Shown piece after piece: positions 7,186 to 16,401 of a stretch of 63,579 nucleotides of DNA. The DNA is from VFJL01 sp043721435 (GTDB lineage Bacteria; Pseudomonadota; Gammaproteobacteria; Burkholderiales; Nitrosomonadaceae), in contig JAYSQR010000052.1 in NCBI GenBank assembly GCA_043721435.1, positions 1 through 63,579 of the forward strand, read 5' to 3'. The notes beneath the pieces are model-generated. The model had not been told where the DNA came from, did no database searches, and worked only from the letters and a program-made list of their open reading frames with translations. Numbering within the stretch: the first letter of the stretch is position 1; the number at the start of each line of letters is the position of its first letter. The position numbers and the translations under genes were made by a program.

Positions 7186-9849
7186 TCATGAATTGCCCCC
7201 CCGGACCGCAGTCGCCAGCAACACTGGCAATATGACCAGGATGCAGATCAGCGTAAGTGCCAGTCCTATGGTGAGCAGCACCCCCATGCTGGCAGTGCCC
7301 TGGTGCGATGAGAACGCCAGACTGCCAAAACCGACCAAAGTAGTCAACGCGCTGTAAAAAATGGCGCGCGTGGTGCTGGTATGCATTAGTTCCTCGTGGG
7401 TTGTCCCATCACTGCGGCTTCGATGCACCATGTGGAGGCCGCTGTCGAGACCGATACCCAACAACAGCGGCAAGGCAATGATATTGGCGAAATTGAACTG
7501 AACGCCCAGCAATACTGTAGCAGCACCGGTGAATAGAGCGGCCAGCAGAAGGGGGATCAACACCAACAAAGTAGATGCCACACTGCGCAACATTACCAGA
7601 AGTATTATAGTAATTCCCGCCAGCGCGAGCGAGAAAGCCAGGATGAATGCCTGCACCACGGCTTCGCCTGCCTCCAGACTTATTACCGGCGCACCGGTGG
7701 CTTGCGGCGCCTCCTGCTGCACCGCCCGCACGAAACCTCGCAGCGCCTGATTGTTATTGATATTCTCTGCCGGATAAATTGCGATCCGATACTGCCCTGT
7801 CTGGCTGTGCCAGCGCGTGCGCAACGATTCGGGCAACTGCTGCTGATTGAACGGGGTGGCCTCGATCGAGGTGTGCAGGCGCTGCATGGCATCAGGCAAC
7901 AGGGCGAGCAGATCTTTGCCAACAGCATGTAGCAACTGGTTCTTGTCGTCGCTGCTGGCCGCGTCGAAATGGGTGAGCAGCGCGCCCAGCGATGTCCTGA
8001 GGCTGCGAGCGGGCACCAACGCGGGATGGTCGGGCCGTTCGGCAATGAACCGGTCCAGCGCGGTGCTCAGCGCACCCAGTGCTGCGCGCTGCTGTGCCAG
8101 CGTGTACTGGTTTGCTACCGGCGGTGCTGCCGCGAATGTGAGCGGCCCCAGCGTAAGCGCCATCTCTTCGATGAGGGCGAGCTTCTCCTCCTGTGCTGTG
8201 GGTACGAAATCGAGGACCGTGACCACTCTGCTAACTTCAGGCAGACCGGTCAAACGCTGTGCCAGCCGATCCACTTCCACCTCATTGTCGGCCAGCGCAA
8301 CCGCATGCCAGGGTGAGTGCTCGGTTTCTGCCAGCAGCTCGCGGAAAGTCTGCACGGCTTCTCCGCGCTGATCCTGCAGATTCAGCAGGTTGTAGTCGAA
8401 TTCAATCTTCGGTAACACTGCTACGGCAGCGAGCAGTGCGGCGAAAGTACCGGCATACACCACTTTACGCCAGCGCAAAGGCAACTCGAGCAGCTTGCCC
8501 AGCGAGCTCCCTGCACCAGTAGTTGTTGCTCTAGGTCGTGTCGGCAAGTAGCGCTGCAAGGCAGGCGCCAGGGTGAGAGTAACCACCAGACTGATCAGCA
8601 TACCCGTGCCTGCGATCAATCCCAGCTCTGCAACCCCACGGTAGGCAGTGGGCATGAATGCATAGAAGCCGATAGCGGTGGTGACAGCGCATAAAAATAA
8701 TGAGTGCCCGGTGTCACCGCCAGTTGCCTGCAAAGCTTGCACCGTTGGCTGACCATCTTCCAGCAGCTCGCGGTATCGCAGCAGGAAATGGATCGCATAA
8801 TCTACCCCGAGGCCTACATAGAGCACCGCAAACGCAATTGAGATGACGTTTAGCTGACCAACTGCCGCGGTGGCGAAAGCCGCCGTAAGCAGCAGACCCA
8901 GCACCAAGCTAAGCAGCACGGTAAGGATTAGACCAGCCGTATGCAATGCGACATAAAGTACCACCGTCACCAGCACGAGTGCGAGCAAACCGGCGTATTC
9001 AGTACCATGCATCGCGCTTTTGAGTTCCTCGTCAGCCAGCGCCACGTCGCCGGTAACGCGCAGCCGCACCCCATCCTCCGTCAAACCGAGATCTCGTGCG
9101 GTAGCGCGCAGCGCCGCAATCGGCTGTTCCGCTGCAGCCAACTGGGTGTAGTCCAGCTTCGGCTGCACCGTCATCAGCTCCCGGTAAGTACTTTTCTGCG
9201 CCTCGCCACGGAACAGTGCTTGCCATGACAGTGCCCGCGGCACACCGGCAAGTCTTGCCTCCAGAGTTGCACTCACCCCGCCCAGCACCGGTTCCAGTTC
9301 CAGACTGCGCCCAGCACGCAATTCTTCCACCGCCCCAGTGAGCACCGAAGCGAAGGTATGCAAAGTGGGGTTGCCGGCGATACGCGCGATCAGCGGTTGT
9401 GCCGCTGCCAGACGATCGGTGATGCGTCCAAGCTCCGGTACGCTTTCGTAAAGCAGGCCATTGCGCTCGAAAAAAGCATCTCCGCTCGGAAGATAGACAT
9501 CATTAATGTGCGTGGGGTCTTGTTTCAGACGCTCCGCCAGGCGTCTGGTGGCAGTGTGTGCCTGCTCGGGTGTAGGGGCATCCAGCACCAGTACCAGAGT
9601 ATCCATGTCCTGATCCTGGGGAAACGTTTTCTTGTAGTGCTTGTAATTGGCGCGAAACGGCAGGTGCTCAGAGAGCATATCTGTGGTATCGCTATTCATA
9701 CCCAGATTGCGTGAGGTGTATACGGCGCATGCCACCGCAATCAGCAGCGATGCGAGCAGTATCCATACGGCATAATGATAGGAAGCGGCGACCCAGCGTG
9801 CGAAGGCACGGTAGCTGCGGCTATGCGAAGCTTCCACGATTGCGGTCAT
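7186..9849 (-). CDS. hpnN: Hopanoid transporter, RND/MMPL family HpnN
   Basis: 887-residue RND superfamily protein built as two halves. Each half has one helix, a large periplasmic domain and a cluster of five helices. The first cluster spans about residues 285-430 (AGLLALVLVTVVLYVALH, GLGVDYAIHFLLRYRELL) and the second about 720-885 (LLLGIGLDSGLHMVHRSRS). GLGVDYAIHFLLR and GIGLDSGLHMVHR are the paired helix-4 proton-relay motifs of MMPL proteins. In Rhodopseudomonas HpnN moves hopanoids to the outer membrane. Here it lies 31 bases behind hpnM and before mlaA, so the three likely form a lipid-export unit. Confidence 0.92.
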   Translation of the reverse strand: MTAIVEASHSRSYRAFARWVAASYHYAVWILLASLLIAVACAVYTSRNLGMNSDTTDMLSEHLPFRANYKHYKKTFPQDQDMDTLVLVLDAPTPEQAHTATRRLAERLKQDPTHINDVYLPSGDAFFERNGLLYESVPELGRITDRLAAAQPLIARIAGNPTLHTFASVLTGAVEELRAGRSLELEPVLGGVSATLEARLAGVPRALSWQALFRGEAQKSTYRELMTVQPKLDYTQLAAAEQPIAALRATARDLGLTEDGVRLRVTGDVALADEELKSAMHGTEYAGLLALVLVTVVLYVALHTAGLILTVLLSLVLGLLLTAAFATAAVGQLNVISIAFAVLYVGLGVDYAIHFLLRYRELLEDGQPTVQALQATGGDTGHSLFLCAVTTAIGFYAFMPTAYRGVAELGLIAGTGMLISLVVTLTLAPALQRYLPTRPRATTTGAGSSLGKLLELPLRWRKVVYAGTFAALLAAVAVLPKIEFDYNLLNLQDQRGEAVQTFRELLAETEHSPWHAVALADNEVEVDRLAQRLTGLPEVSRVVTVLDFVPTAQEEKLALIEEMALTLGPLTFAAAPPVANQYTLAQQRAALGALSTALDRFIAERPDHPALVPARSLRTSLGALLTHFDAASSDDKNQLLHAVGKDLLALLPDAMQRLHTSIEATPFNQQQLPESLRTRWHSQTGQYRIAIYPAENINNNQALRGFVRAVQQEAPQATGAPVISLEAGEAVVQAFILAFSLALAGITIILLVMLRSVASTLLVLIPLLLAALFTGAATVLLGVQFNFANIIALPLLLGIGLDSGLHMVHRSRSDGTTHEELMHTSTTRAIFYSALTTLVGFGSLAFSSHQGTASMGVLLTIGLALTLICILVILPVLLATAVRGGNS

Positions 9850-9880
9850 CCTTCAGGGATCAGGTTGGGGCGAGCTATTC

Positions 9881-10510
9881 TCAGCCCTGCTCGGCTGAGG
9901 CGATCTTTTTCTTGAGCATGTCGATGAGCGCCGGAAAGCCATCCCGTTCAAGGACGGCACGGTATTCGACACGTTTCAGTGCAAGGTCGCTGACACCATC
10001 GGCCAGAATGTTGATGATGCGCCAGCCATCTTTTGTCTGGCGCAGGACGTAGTCGAAACGCACGATCTCGCCTTTTGCCTGCACCAACTGACTCCGCACC
10101 AATACCCGTTCCCGCGGCATGGGCTGCTGCTCCACGAATTCAAAACGCTCACCTTCGTGGCTTTTGAACCATCCTGCGTAGCTGCTGATGCTGAGTTGCC
10201 GGAAGGTATCGGTAAAGATACGCTGCTGCTCAGGGTCCAGCTTGGTCCAGTGGCTCCCCAGGGTGGTACGTGCGATAAAATCAAGATCATGCGAGCGCTC
10301 AACAGCAGGCGCCAGCAGCTCGAGGCGGCCTCGATAGCCCAGCCTGCTGCCTTCGCGCATCGCCTCGAGCAGCGATTCATGAAAATTCCGCACGACCTGT
10401 TCCGGACTACCGGGCTCTGGGTTCTGCGCCCAGGACGTGGACGTAACCAGCAGCGTCACTGCTATTATGCAGAAGTGCGCAACAGATTTGATTCCGGGCA
10501 AGATTCTCAT
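9881..10510 (-). CDS. hpnM: Hopanoid-associated MlaC/Ttg2D-family periplasmic protein HpnM
   Basis: 209 residues with an N-terminal signal peptide (MRILPGIKSVAHFCIIAVTL to STSWAQ) and the MlaC fold signature: PEQVVRNFHESLLEAM, DFIARTTLGSHWTKLDPEQQRIFTDTF and DGWRIINILADGVSDLALKR. MlaC-like proteins ferry lipids across the periplasm. I start it at the ATG at 10510, preceded by AAAGG. The in-frame GTG at 10537 lies inside an inverted-repeat element and is unlikely. It is immediately upstream of hpnN. Confidence 0.88.
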   Translation of the reverse strand: MRILPGIKSVAHFCIIAVTLLVTSTSWAQNPEPGSPEQVVRNFHESLLEAMREGSRLGYRGRLELLAPAVERSHDLDFIARTTLGSHWTKLDPEQQRIFTDTFRQLSISSYAGWFKSHEGERFEFVEQQPMPRERVLVRSQLVQAKGEIVRFDYVLRQTKDGWRIINILADGVSDLALKRVEYRAVLERDGFPALIDMLKKKIASAEQG

Positions 10511-10530
10511 ATTGACAACCTTTCCAGTAA

Positions 10531-10643
10531 AGGGCACTTCTAAAAATTCGTCATTCCGGGCTTGACCCGGAATCCAGATGCTTGGTTTGACTGGATTCCC
10601 GCCTTCGCGGGAATAACGATAATCGAATTTTTAGCAGTGCCCT
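10531..10643. repeat. MITE-like element with about 20-bp terminal inverted repeats
   Basis: 113 bases bounded by agggcacttctaaaaattcg on the left and its near-perfect reverse complement on the right (19 of 20 match). Inside are further inverted repeats: gtcattccgggcttgacccg with its internal stem, and gattcccgccttcgcgggaa with its own stem. It carries no coding capacity. The inner part is of the kind widely dispersed in proteobacterial genomes. It separates hpnH from hpnM. No exact target duplication is visible. Confidence 0.75.
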
Positions 10644-10657
10644 AAACATACTCGACG

Positions 10658-10693
10658 CACCCAACTCAACACCCAACTCAGCACCCAACTCAG
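10658..10693. repeat. Three tandem 12-base repeats
   Basis: Three consecutive copies of cacccaactcaR (the last base is A in the first copy and G in the other two), placed between the MITE-like element and the end of hpnH. It probably arose by slippage. No function is visible. Confidence 0.7.
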
Positions 10694-10705
10694 AAGAGCG
10701 GATCG

Positions 10706-11881
10706 TTACCCGTCAGTGCCAGTGCCAACCGACCCGCTGGACGCAGAACCCATCGCGCCTGCTGTGCGTTCAACCACTACCGCGATGGGGAATTCTTTTC
10801 TGCCGGCATGGTGCGGCTGGGAAACGTCATACACTCGCGGCAGCTCCGGTGCCATCGGTCCATCCGTGCGGGGACCACGCAGCGATACCCCGAATGCTTT
10901 GAGTGGATTCTGCAGCATGTCTTCAACTGCGGTCGCCTCATAACCGCAGTGCGCCATGCATTGCGCGCACTTGGGATTGCTGCTGTTGCCGTACTTGGCC
11001 CAGGGCGTATCGTCCAACAGCTCCTGGAAACTGGCCGCATAGCCTTCATCCGGCAGCAGATAACAAGGCTTTTGCCAGCCGAACACATTGCGCGTCGGGT
11101 TGCCCCATGGCGTGCACTGATAGCTCTGATTACCCGCCAGAAAATCAAGATAAAGTGCGGAATGATTCAGCTTCCACTTGCGCGTCTTGCCAATTTCAAA
11201 AATACCGCGGAATAATTTCTTGGTATCTTCACCCTTGATAAAAATGCCCTGCTTCGGTGCGCGTTCGTAGCTGAATCCGGGTGCGATGGTGGCGCCTTCC
11301 ACGCCCAGCTCCATGGCATAATCGAGAAATTCGGCAACATCTTTCGGCGTTTCGCCCTGAAACAGGGTGCAGTTGATGGTGACTCTGAAACCCTTTGCCA
11401 GCGCCAGCTTTATCGCCTCCACTGCGCGATCAAAAACACCTTCCTGACACACCGAGGCATCATGCCGTTCTTGCATGCCATCGAGATGGATGGAGAAAGT
11501 CAGATAAGGCGACGGCGTATAGTCGTCTATCTTCTTTTTCAACAACAGCGCATTGGTGCACAGATAAACATACTTCTTGCGGGCAATGATACCTGCCACG
11601 ATTTGCGGCATTTCCTTGTGAATCAGCGGCTCGCCGCCCGGAATCGATACCATCGGCGCATCACATTCATCGACAGCCTGCATGCATTCTTCAAACGTAA
11701 GACGCTTGTCCAGAATATCGTCCGGATAGTCGATTTTACCGCAGCCCGCACAGGCCAGATTGCAACGAAACAAAGGCTCCAGCATCAGAACCAGGGGATA
11801 CTTCTTGACCCCCTTCAATTTTTGCTTGAGTAGGTAACTGCCGACCGCTATCTGTTGACGTAAAGGAACTCCCACGTGCAT
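10706..11881 (-). CDS. hpnH: Radical SAM protein HpnH (adenosylhopane synthase)
   Basis: About 391 residues. The radical SAM cluster motif CxxxCxxC is in FRCNLACAGCGK (C40, C44, C47 counted from the chosen start), followed by VSIPGGEPLIHKEM (GGE motif) and a C-terminal Cys-rich region (NPKCAQCMAHCGYEATAV) of the SPASM-like kind. HpnH joins a 5'-deoxyadenosyl group to diploptene, the first step of side-chain synthesis, and HpnG acts next. I start at ATG 11881 (MHVGVPLRQQIAVG), preceded by GGAGGGT. The TTG nine bases upstream is in frame but less likely. The C-terminal tail beyond about residue 365 is low in complexity and strain-specific. Confidence 0.93.
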   Translation of the reverse strand: MHVGVPLRQQIAVGSYLLKQKLKGVKKYPLVLMLEPLFRCNLACAGCGKIDYPDDILDKRLTFEECMQAVDECDAPMVSIPGGEPLIHKEMPQIVAGIIARKKYVYLCTNALLLKKKIDDYTPSPYLTFSIHLDGMQERHDASVCQEGVFDRAVEAIKLALAKGFRVTINCTLFQGETPKDVAEFLDYAMELGVEGATIAPGFSYERAPKQGIFIKGEDTKKLFRGIFEIGKTRKWKLNHSALYLDFLAGNQSYQCTPWGNPTRNVFGWQKPCYLLPDEGYAASFQELLDDTPWAKYGNSSNPKCAQCMAHCGYEATAVEDMLQNPLKAFGVSLRGPRTDGPMAPELPRVYDVSQPHHAGRKEFPIAVVVERTAGAMGSASSGSVGTGTDG

Positions 11882-12032
11882 ACCCTCCAAAAAAACTTCA
11901 CTAAACCATGCTAGCTTCGCACAATGATTGCTTTCAATTTCTCTTTGCTGTTTACGCTGACTTTTGGCGTCGCAGCAGCGCCGCCGGCAATCTGAATGTG
12001 ATGGCCTCGGACACTCCCTCTATCTCGTCAAT

Positions 12033-12903
12033 CTAACTTACTCCAAGCTCCTGCAGACGATCCAGCACACCCTGCACCAGCACCTCGGGAGTGGAAGCCC
12101 CGGCCGTCACGCCGATGCGTGAATCGCGGAAAAACCAGTCGGGGGGAAATTTCATCCGCATCCTGGATCAGATAAGCACTCACCCCGCTCATTTCGCCTA
12201 CTTCCCGCAATCGCGCGGAATTGGAACTATTGCGTGCGCCTACCACCAGGATGACATCCACCTTGGCGGCCAGACTGCGTACCGCATTCTGGCGGTTCTG
12301 GGTCGCATAACAGATATCCGACAACTCGGACCCGCGCACGTCCGGGAAGCGCTGTTTCATCGCTTCTACGATGGCGCGCGTATCATCCAGACTGAGCGTG
12401 GTCTGGGTAACATAGGCCACCCGTCGTGGATCGGCCACTTGCAGAGTTGCCACATCTTCGACCGAACCCACTACCTGCACCGCCCCGCGTACACGCCCAT
12501 AGGTGCCTTCCACCCCGACATGACCGCGGTGACCGCGCGGTGACCGATGATCACCACTTCGTGTCCTTCTTTGCTGTAGCGTTGCGCCTGCAAATGCACC
12601 TTGGTGACCAGCGAACAAGTCGCATCAATCACCTCCAAGCCTTGCCGGTGAGCGGCTTTCCATGACTGCGTCAGATACGCCGTGGGCGCTGAGCACGGTC
12701 ACTGCGCCGGATGGAATACTCTCCATCTGTTCGGTAAAGACCACTCCGCGCACTTTCAGGTCATGGATCACGCGCTGGTTATGCACGATCTGGTGCAACA
12801 CGTAGATCGGTGCCCCATAAAGCACCAGCGCCTGCTCGACGATCTCGATGGCGCGCACGACCCCGGCGCAGAATCCTCTGGGATTGGCGAGTAGCGCTTG
12901 CAT
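12033..12903 (-). pseudogene. ispH: 4-hydroxy-3-methylbut-2-enyl diphosphate reductase gene, three frameshifts
   Basis: Reading three frames in turn reconstructs an IspH: MQALLANPRGFCAGVVRAIE (first Fe-S Cys), then in a second frame LEVIDATCSLVTKVHLQAQR, then in a third frame GHRGHVGVEGTYGR and ELSDICYATQNRQ, and finally in the second frame again IGVTAGASTPEVL with stop at 12033-12035. The breaks are one extra A (plus-strand ttt at 12657-12659), an 11-base tandem duplication (12526-12547, repeated gcggtgaccg), and one extra base in the G6 run at 12141-12146. IspH makes IPP/DMAPP in the MEP pathway and is normally essential. The damage is therefore either sequencing/assembly error or decay of a redundant copy. 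The location ahead of hpnH fits a supply role for hopanoids. Confidence 0.9.
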
Positions 12904-13070
12904 GTCAACCCCTTGTCATTATTTGCCGTGCTGCCGTGTCACGCTGCCAAGACAAAATACTAGCACGTATGCCGCACAAATTAAACACGCGGCTGTGACA
13001 GGGTTATAGCTGCGGTCGCAAGCTGCAGGCTGCGGTGAAAATCCCGACACGTGGTGCAAAAAAAACGCAC

Positions 13071-13098
13071 AAAAAAATGGAGCGCCGTAGCGCTCCAT
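13071..13098 (-). terminator. Rho-independent terminator of the porin gene
   Basis: A perfect 9-bp stem atggagcgc / gcgctccat with loop cgta, followed on the minus strand by a T7 run. It lies 22 bases downstream of the porin stop codon and isolates the porin from ispH. Confidence 0.9.
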
Positions 13099-13119
13099 TT
13101 TCAACTAATCAAGACTCGA

Positions 13120-14364
13120 TTAGAAGTTGTGACGCATACCGACTGTCCAGGTGTTGCGCACGCCTGACTGGCCGGGAAGTCCCACCACACCCGCATCCGT
13201 GTCACCACTCCCTGGCATACCGAGGGATACCCGCTGGAAACCACCGAACAGGCTGGAACGCTTGCTCAGGTTGTGGATCGCGCCCACGGTGAAGCTTCTG
13301 TTCTCGCGTGCTGCCGTCGATGCGCCAACTCCGCCCGCCTCGGCTTTGGTCATACCACCTTGCGCCACCAGGGTAGTGTTACCCCATTTGTAGTTGGTAC
13401 CGACGTGCCAGATATCGCCATCCGCGCCCAGATTCATCGCGGAATTGCACTGCCCGCTGCTGCCCACATCCAGCGGATTAGCGGTCAGCGAAGCGGCCGA
13501 GGTACAGGTGGCAGCACCGATGGCATTGGTAATTCTTTCATATTGACCCACGACAGCCAGGTTCTCATACTTCCAAGTGCCACCCACGCGCCAGGTTTCC
13601 TCGGTTCTGACACCCATAGCTTTCAAGTTGACGTTGGCGTTGTCGCGCGAATAACCGCCGAACACGCTCAGGTCATGACCCATATAATTGGTGACATATT
13701 TAGCCGCGGCCTGGCCGTCAAACTCGCCGTCCTTGCCGCCAGTGTTGCCGTTGTTGCCCAGACCGCCGGGCAGGAGTCCGCTTCCAACGGCACCCACATT
13801 GGTAGGATCAAAATGGTTGGCATCGCCCGGCATCAACAAACCGGCGAAAGAAAAGCCTTCGGTGCTGATCGAGTCGAAACGGATCGCGCTGTTGACGAAA
13901 CTGTTCGCACCCGAACCCATACCATTGGCGCTACCAGTCATCGTGGCACCGGCACCGTTGGCTTGCAGGGTGGTGTAGGCAAACGGATCTATCGTCATAC
14001 CACCGGCAAAATCCTTGAACGGTGATTGAACGCGACCGAATTTCACATCGCCCCAGTTATTGCTGGACAGACCGACCCACTGCTCGCGCGGGGTGGATGC
14101 GGAACCGGCGCCAGTGTTCAGGCCCATTTCCATGCGGGCATTGGCTTTCAGGCCACGGCCCAGATCTTCAGTGATTTGCAGACCCCAGCGCGATGAGCGC
14201 GAGTTATCTGAGATACCGGATTGGTAAGGCACATTGCCGTTATCGACGCCACTGTATTCAGCCTGGACACGACCAAAAATCGTGACGTTGGTCCCCTGTG
14301 CAGATGCAATCACCGGGGCCGCGAGCGCACCAGCTACTGCCAGTGCAATCAGTTTCTTTTTCAT
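13120..14364 (-). CDS. Gram-negative porin (betaproteobacterial 16-strand type)
   Basis: 414 residues with a clear signal peptide (MKKKLIALAVAGALAAPVIA, cleavage near SAQG). Alternating beta-strand sequence follows (VTIFGRVQAEYSGVD, WGLQITEDLGRGLKANARME), and the terminal residue is phenylalanine (GMRHNF), the outer-membrane assembly signal. The domain is the Gram-negative porin family (OmpC-like/porin_4), a trimeric general diffusion channel. A Gly/Asn-rich insert near residues 195-215 (GSGLLPGGLGNNGNTGGKDG) is probably an extracellular loop. It is monocistronic, with its own terminator and about 260 bases of upstream sequence. Substrate preference cannot be read from sequence. Confidence 0.93.
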   Translation of the reverse strand: MKKKLIALAVAGALAAPVIASAQGTNVTIFGRVQAEYSGVDNGNVPYQSGISDNSRSSRWGLQITEDLGRGLKANARMEMGLNTGAGSASTPREQWVGLSSNNWGDVKFGRVQSPFKDFAGGMTIDPFAYTTLQANGAGATMTGSANGMGSGANSFVNSAIRFDSISTEGFSFAGLLMPGDANHFDPTNVGAVGSGLLPGGLGNNGNTGGKDGEFDGQAAAKYVTNYMGHDLSVFGGYSRDNANVNLKAMGVRTEETWRVGGTWKYENLAVVGQYERITNAIGAATCTSAASLTANPLDVGSSGQCNSAMNLGADGDIWHVGTNYKWGNTTLVAQGGMTKAEAGGVGASTAARENRSFTVGAIHNLSKRSSLFGGFQRVSLGMPGSGDTDAGVVGLPGQSGVRNTWTVGMRHNF

Positions 14365-14626
14365 GCGGAAAATCTCCTTTAAAGTTGAAACAACGAGCTA
14401 CATCTTCTCACCGACAGTAACGCGGTGGAGTGCGTCCCGCAGCTTGGACCCCTCAATTTGAGAAGGTTGAACGAATTGTGCCTAAGGCAGCAGCGGGTAG
14501 CAAGGAAATCAAGTAATTTTTGGAAGGTGATCTGGAGATGTGTTGCTTTTATGCAACAGCACTCTGGGGTGAAGCTGGAGAAACCAATTATACCGCAGAG
14601 GAAAAACAAAATGGAAAAGCTTTCTG

Positions 14627-14844
14627 AACCGCAGAGGACGCGGAGGACACGGAGGAAGAGCAGAAACAAATGACAAAAAAGATCTTTGGGTTTGGGGGTT
14701 TCCTCCGCGTTCTCCGCGGTTAACGATTTTCTTGATTTGAAATTTACCGTGAATTCTTCGTGGTCAACGATTTGCTCTGCCCGCCCTTAAAACTAAATGT
14801 TTCGTTTCTGCTTTTCCTCTGCGTCCTTTGCGTCCTCTGCGGTT
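14627..14844. repeat. Inverted-repeat element, copy A (218 bp), downstream of trpC
   Basis: Left arm 14627-14667 begins aaccgcagaggacgcggagg. The right arm 14804-14844 is its reverse complement with a few mismatches. A third partial copy of the arm lies inside (near 14701-14725). Copy B at 15750-15981 has the same layout and similar inner text (aaaagatctt followed by ggtttc and tcctc..cgcggt). It carries no coding capacity and starts 29 bases past the trpC stop. Confidence 0.8.
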
Positions 14845-14872
14845 AACGGTTTTTGGAGGTTCCTGCATTCAC

Positions 14873-15706
14873 CTACCCGAACAACCGCGCCAGTTCCACC
14901 CCCGGATCGGCGGCACGCATGCAGGCCTCGCCCACCAGAAAAGCGTTGACCTGATGGGCGCGCAGCAAAATAACATCAGCGGGCGCACGGATGCCGCTCT
15001 CGGTGACCACGATGCGCCCCGGCGGGATGCGCTCAAGCAGTTGCAGCGTCGTCTCCAGCCGCGTTTCGAAAGTGCGTAGATTGCGGTTGTTGATGCCGAT
15101 CAGCGGCGTATTCAATTGCAGGGCCAACTCCAGTTCCACCGCGTCGTGGACTTCAACTAGCACTGCCATGCCAAGTAAATATGCAAGAGATTCGAGCTGG
15201 CGCATGCGGCTGACTGCCTCACCCTCTCCCCCACCCTCTGCGCTCAAGCCAGCGGGCGCGCAGAAAGCCGCGACGATCAGCAGGATGCAGTCCGATCCCA
15301 TGGCGCGGGCTTCCACCACCTGGTATTCGTCCAACATGAAATCCTTGCGCAGCACCGGCAGATCGCAGGCGGCGCGTGCCTGCTGCAGATACTGCGCGCT
15401 GCCCTGAAAGAACTGCGTGTCGGTCAGCACCGACAGGCAAGCGGCGCCGTGCTGCGCATAGCTGGCGGCGATACTGGCCGGGACAAAATGTTCGCGGAGC
15501 ACACCTCTGCTGGGACTGGCTTGCTTGATTTCCGCAATTACCGCGGGCACTCCAGCGGCAATTTTTTTGCGGATCGCACCGGTGAAATCCCGTGGCGGCG
15601 TGGCAGCTTCCGCTGCGGCACGCAACATGGCGAGAGGCTTGACGGCTTTCGCGGCAGTGATCTCTTGAGTTTTGACAGCGAGGATTTTTTGCAGAATGTC
15701 AGACAT
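14873..15706 (-). CDS. trpC: Indole-3-glycerol phosphate synthase
   Basis: 277-residue TIM barrel closing the indole ring in tryptophan synthesis. Motifs include PAVIAEIKQASPSRG (catalytic Lys), LSVLTDTQFFQGS, LPVLRKDFMLDEYQV (catalytic Lys), LIGINNRNLRTFE and VVTESGIRAPADV. An insert of about ten residues (SAEGGGEGEAVSRM, near 155) breaks the usual AxLS-type loop and makes the protein slightly long. It was probably the third gene of trpGDC but is now separated from trpD by 780 bases containing a GxxExxY gene and repeats. Confidence 0.95.
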   Translation of the reverse strand: MSDILQKILAVKTQEITAAKAVKPLAMLRAAAEAATPPRDFTGAIRKKIAAGVPAVIAEIKQASPSRGVLREHFVPASIAASYAQHGAACLSVLTDTQFFQGSAQYLQQARAACDLPVLRKDFMLDEYQVVEARAMGSDCILLIVAAFCAPAGLSAEGGGEGEAVSRMRQLESLAYLLGMAVLVEVHDAVELELALQLNTPLIGINNRNLRTFETRLETTLQLLERIPPGRIVVTESGIRAPADVILLRAHQVNAFLVGEACMRAADPGVELARLFG

Positions 15707-15749
15707 CTCGAAGGTCTTTAACTAAAACAAAACGGAAAAACTTCCTGAA

Positions 15750-15981
15750 CCGCAGAGGACGCGGCGGACGCAGAGGAAGAACAAAAACAAAAATAAGAGT
15801 AGAAGCAAATGATAAAAGAAAAAGATCTTAGGGTTTCCGTCGCGTCCTCTGCGGTGAAAGATTTTCAGTTTTAAACTTATCTTGAGCTGTTCACGGTCAG
15901 GGATCCACTCTGCCTGCCCTAATTCACCAGAATTAAGGTTCTGTTTCTGCTCTTCCTCTGCGTCCGCCGCGTCCTCTGCGG
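15750..15981. repeat. Inverted-repeat element, copy B (232 bp), between trpC and the GxxExxY gene
   Basis: Arms 15750-15788 and 15943-15981 are reverse complements at 37 of 39 positions (ccgcagaggacgcggcggac at the outer ends). The left part, up to about 15840, is also repeated in inverse orientation at 16402-16485, so B and C together bracket the GxxExxY gene. Confidence 0.82.
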
Positions 15982-16000
15982 TGAAACACTGCTTATAAGC

Positions 16001-16378
16001 TTACATTCCATTCACAATGCGTTTGATTCCATCCCTCATGTGGGCCACGTTAAAATTGAGTAAATAGCCCAGTTTGAGACCGCTCAATTTTAGGCAACTC
16101 AGTAACTGAGCGGTATGCAGGGGCAGAAACTTCTCTACCGATTTCAACTCCACAATAACTTGGTTATTGATCAATAGATCCAGCCTGTAACCCGCATCCA
16201 GTTTTATTCCATCATAAATCAACGGCAATTCTACTTGACGCCTGACGTTCAAGCCACGTTGTCCTATCTCGTGAACCAAACAAGTTTCATAGGCACTTTC
16301 AAGCAAGCCTGGTCCCAGTGCTGAATGCACCTTCATTGTGGCGCCAAGCAGAGTACCCCCTATCTCGTTCTCGTTCAT
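16001..16378 (-). CDS. GxxExxY family protein (predicted PD-(D/E)xK nuclease-like)
   Basis: 125 residues with the name-giving GLLESAY motif near residues 23-29 and a PD-(D/E)xK-like core: the Asp of YRLDLLINNQVIVELKSVEKF near residue 67 and E-x-K about ten residues later. The family is common in environmental genomes, often in repeat-rich intergenic DNA, and has no established function. Here it lies between two inverse copies of a purine-rich repeat inside the trp operon and reads in the same direction as trp. Its base composition is slightly more AT-rich than its neighbours by eye. It looks like a passenger gene of a small mobile or repeat-associated element. Confidence 0.85.
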   Translation of the reverse strand: MNENEIGGTLLGATMKVHSALGPGLLESAYETCLVHEIGQRGLNVRRQVELPLIYDGIKLDAGYRLDLLINNQVIVELKSVEKFLPLHTAQLLSCLKLSGLKLGYLLNFNVAHMRDGIKRIVNGM

Positions 16379-16401
16379 GGAGACCTTTCATAAAACATTT
16401 A

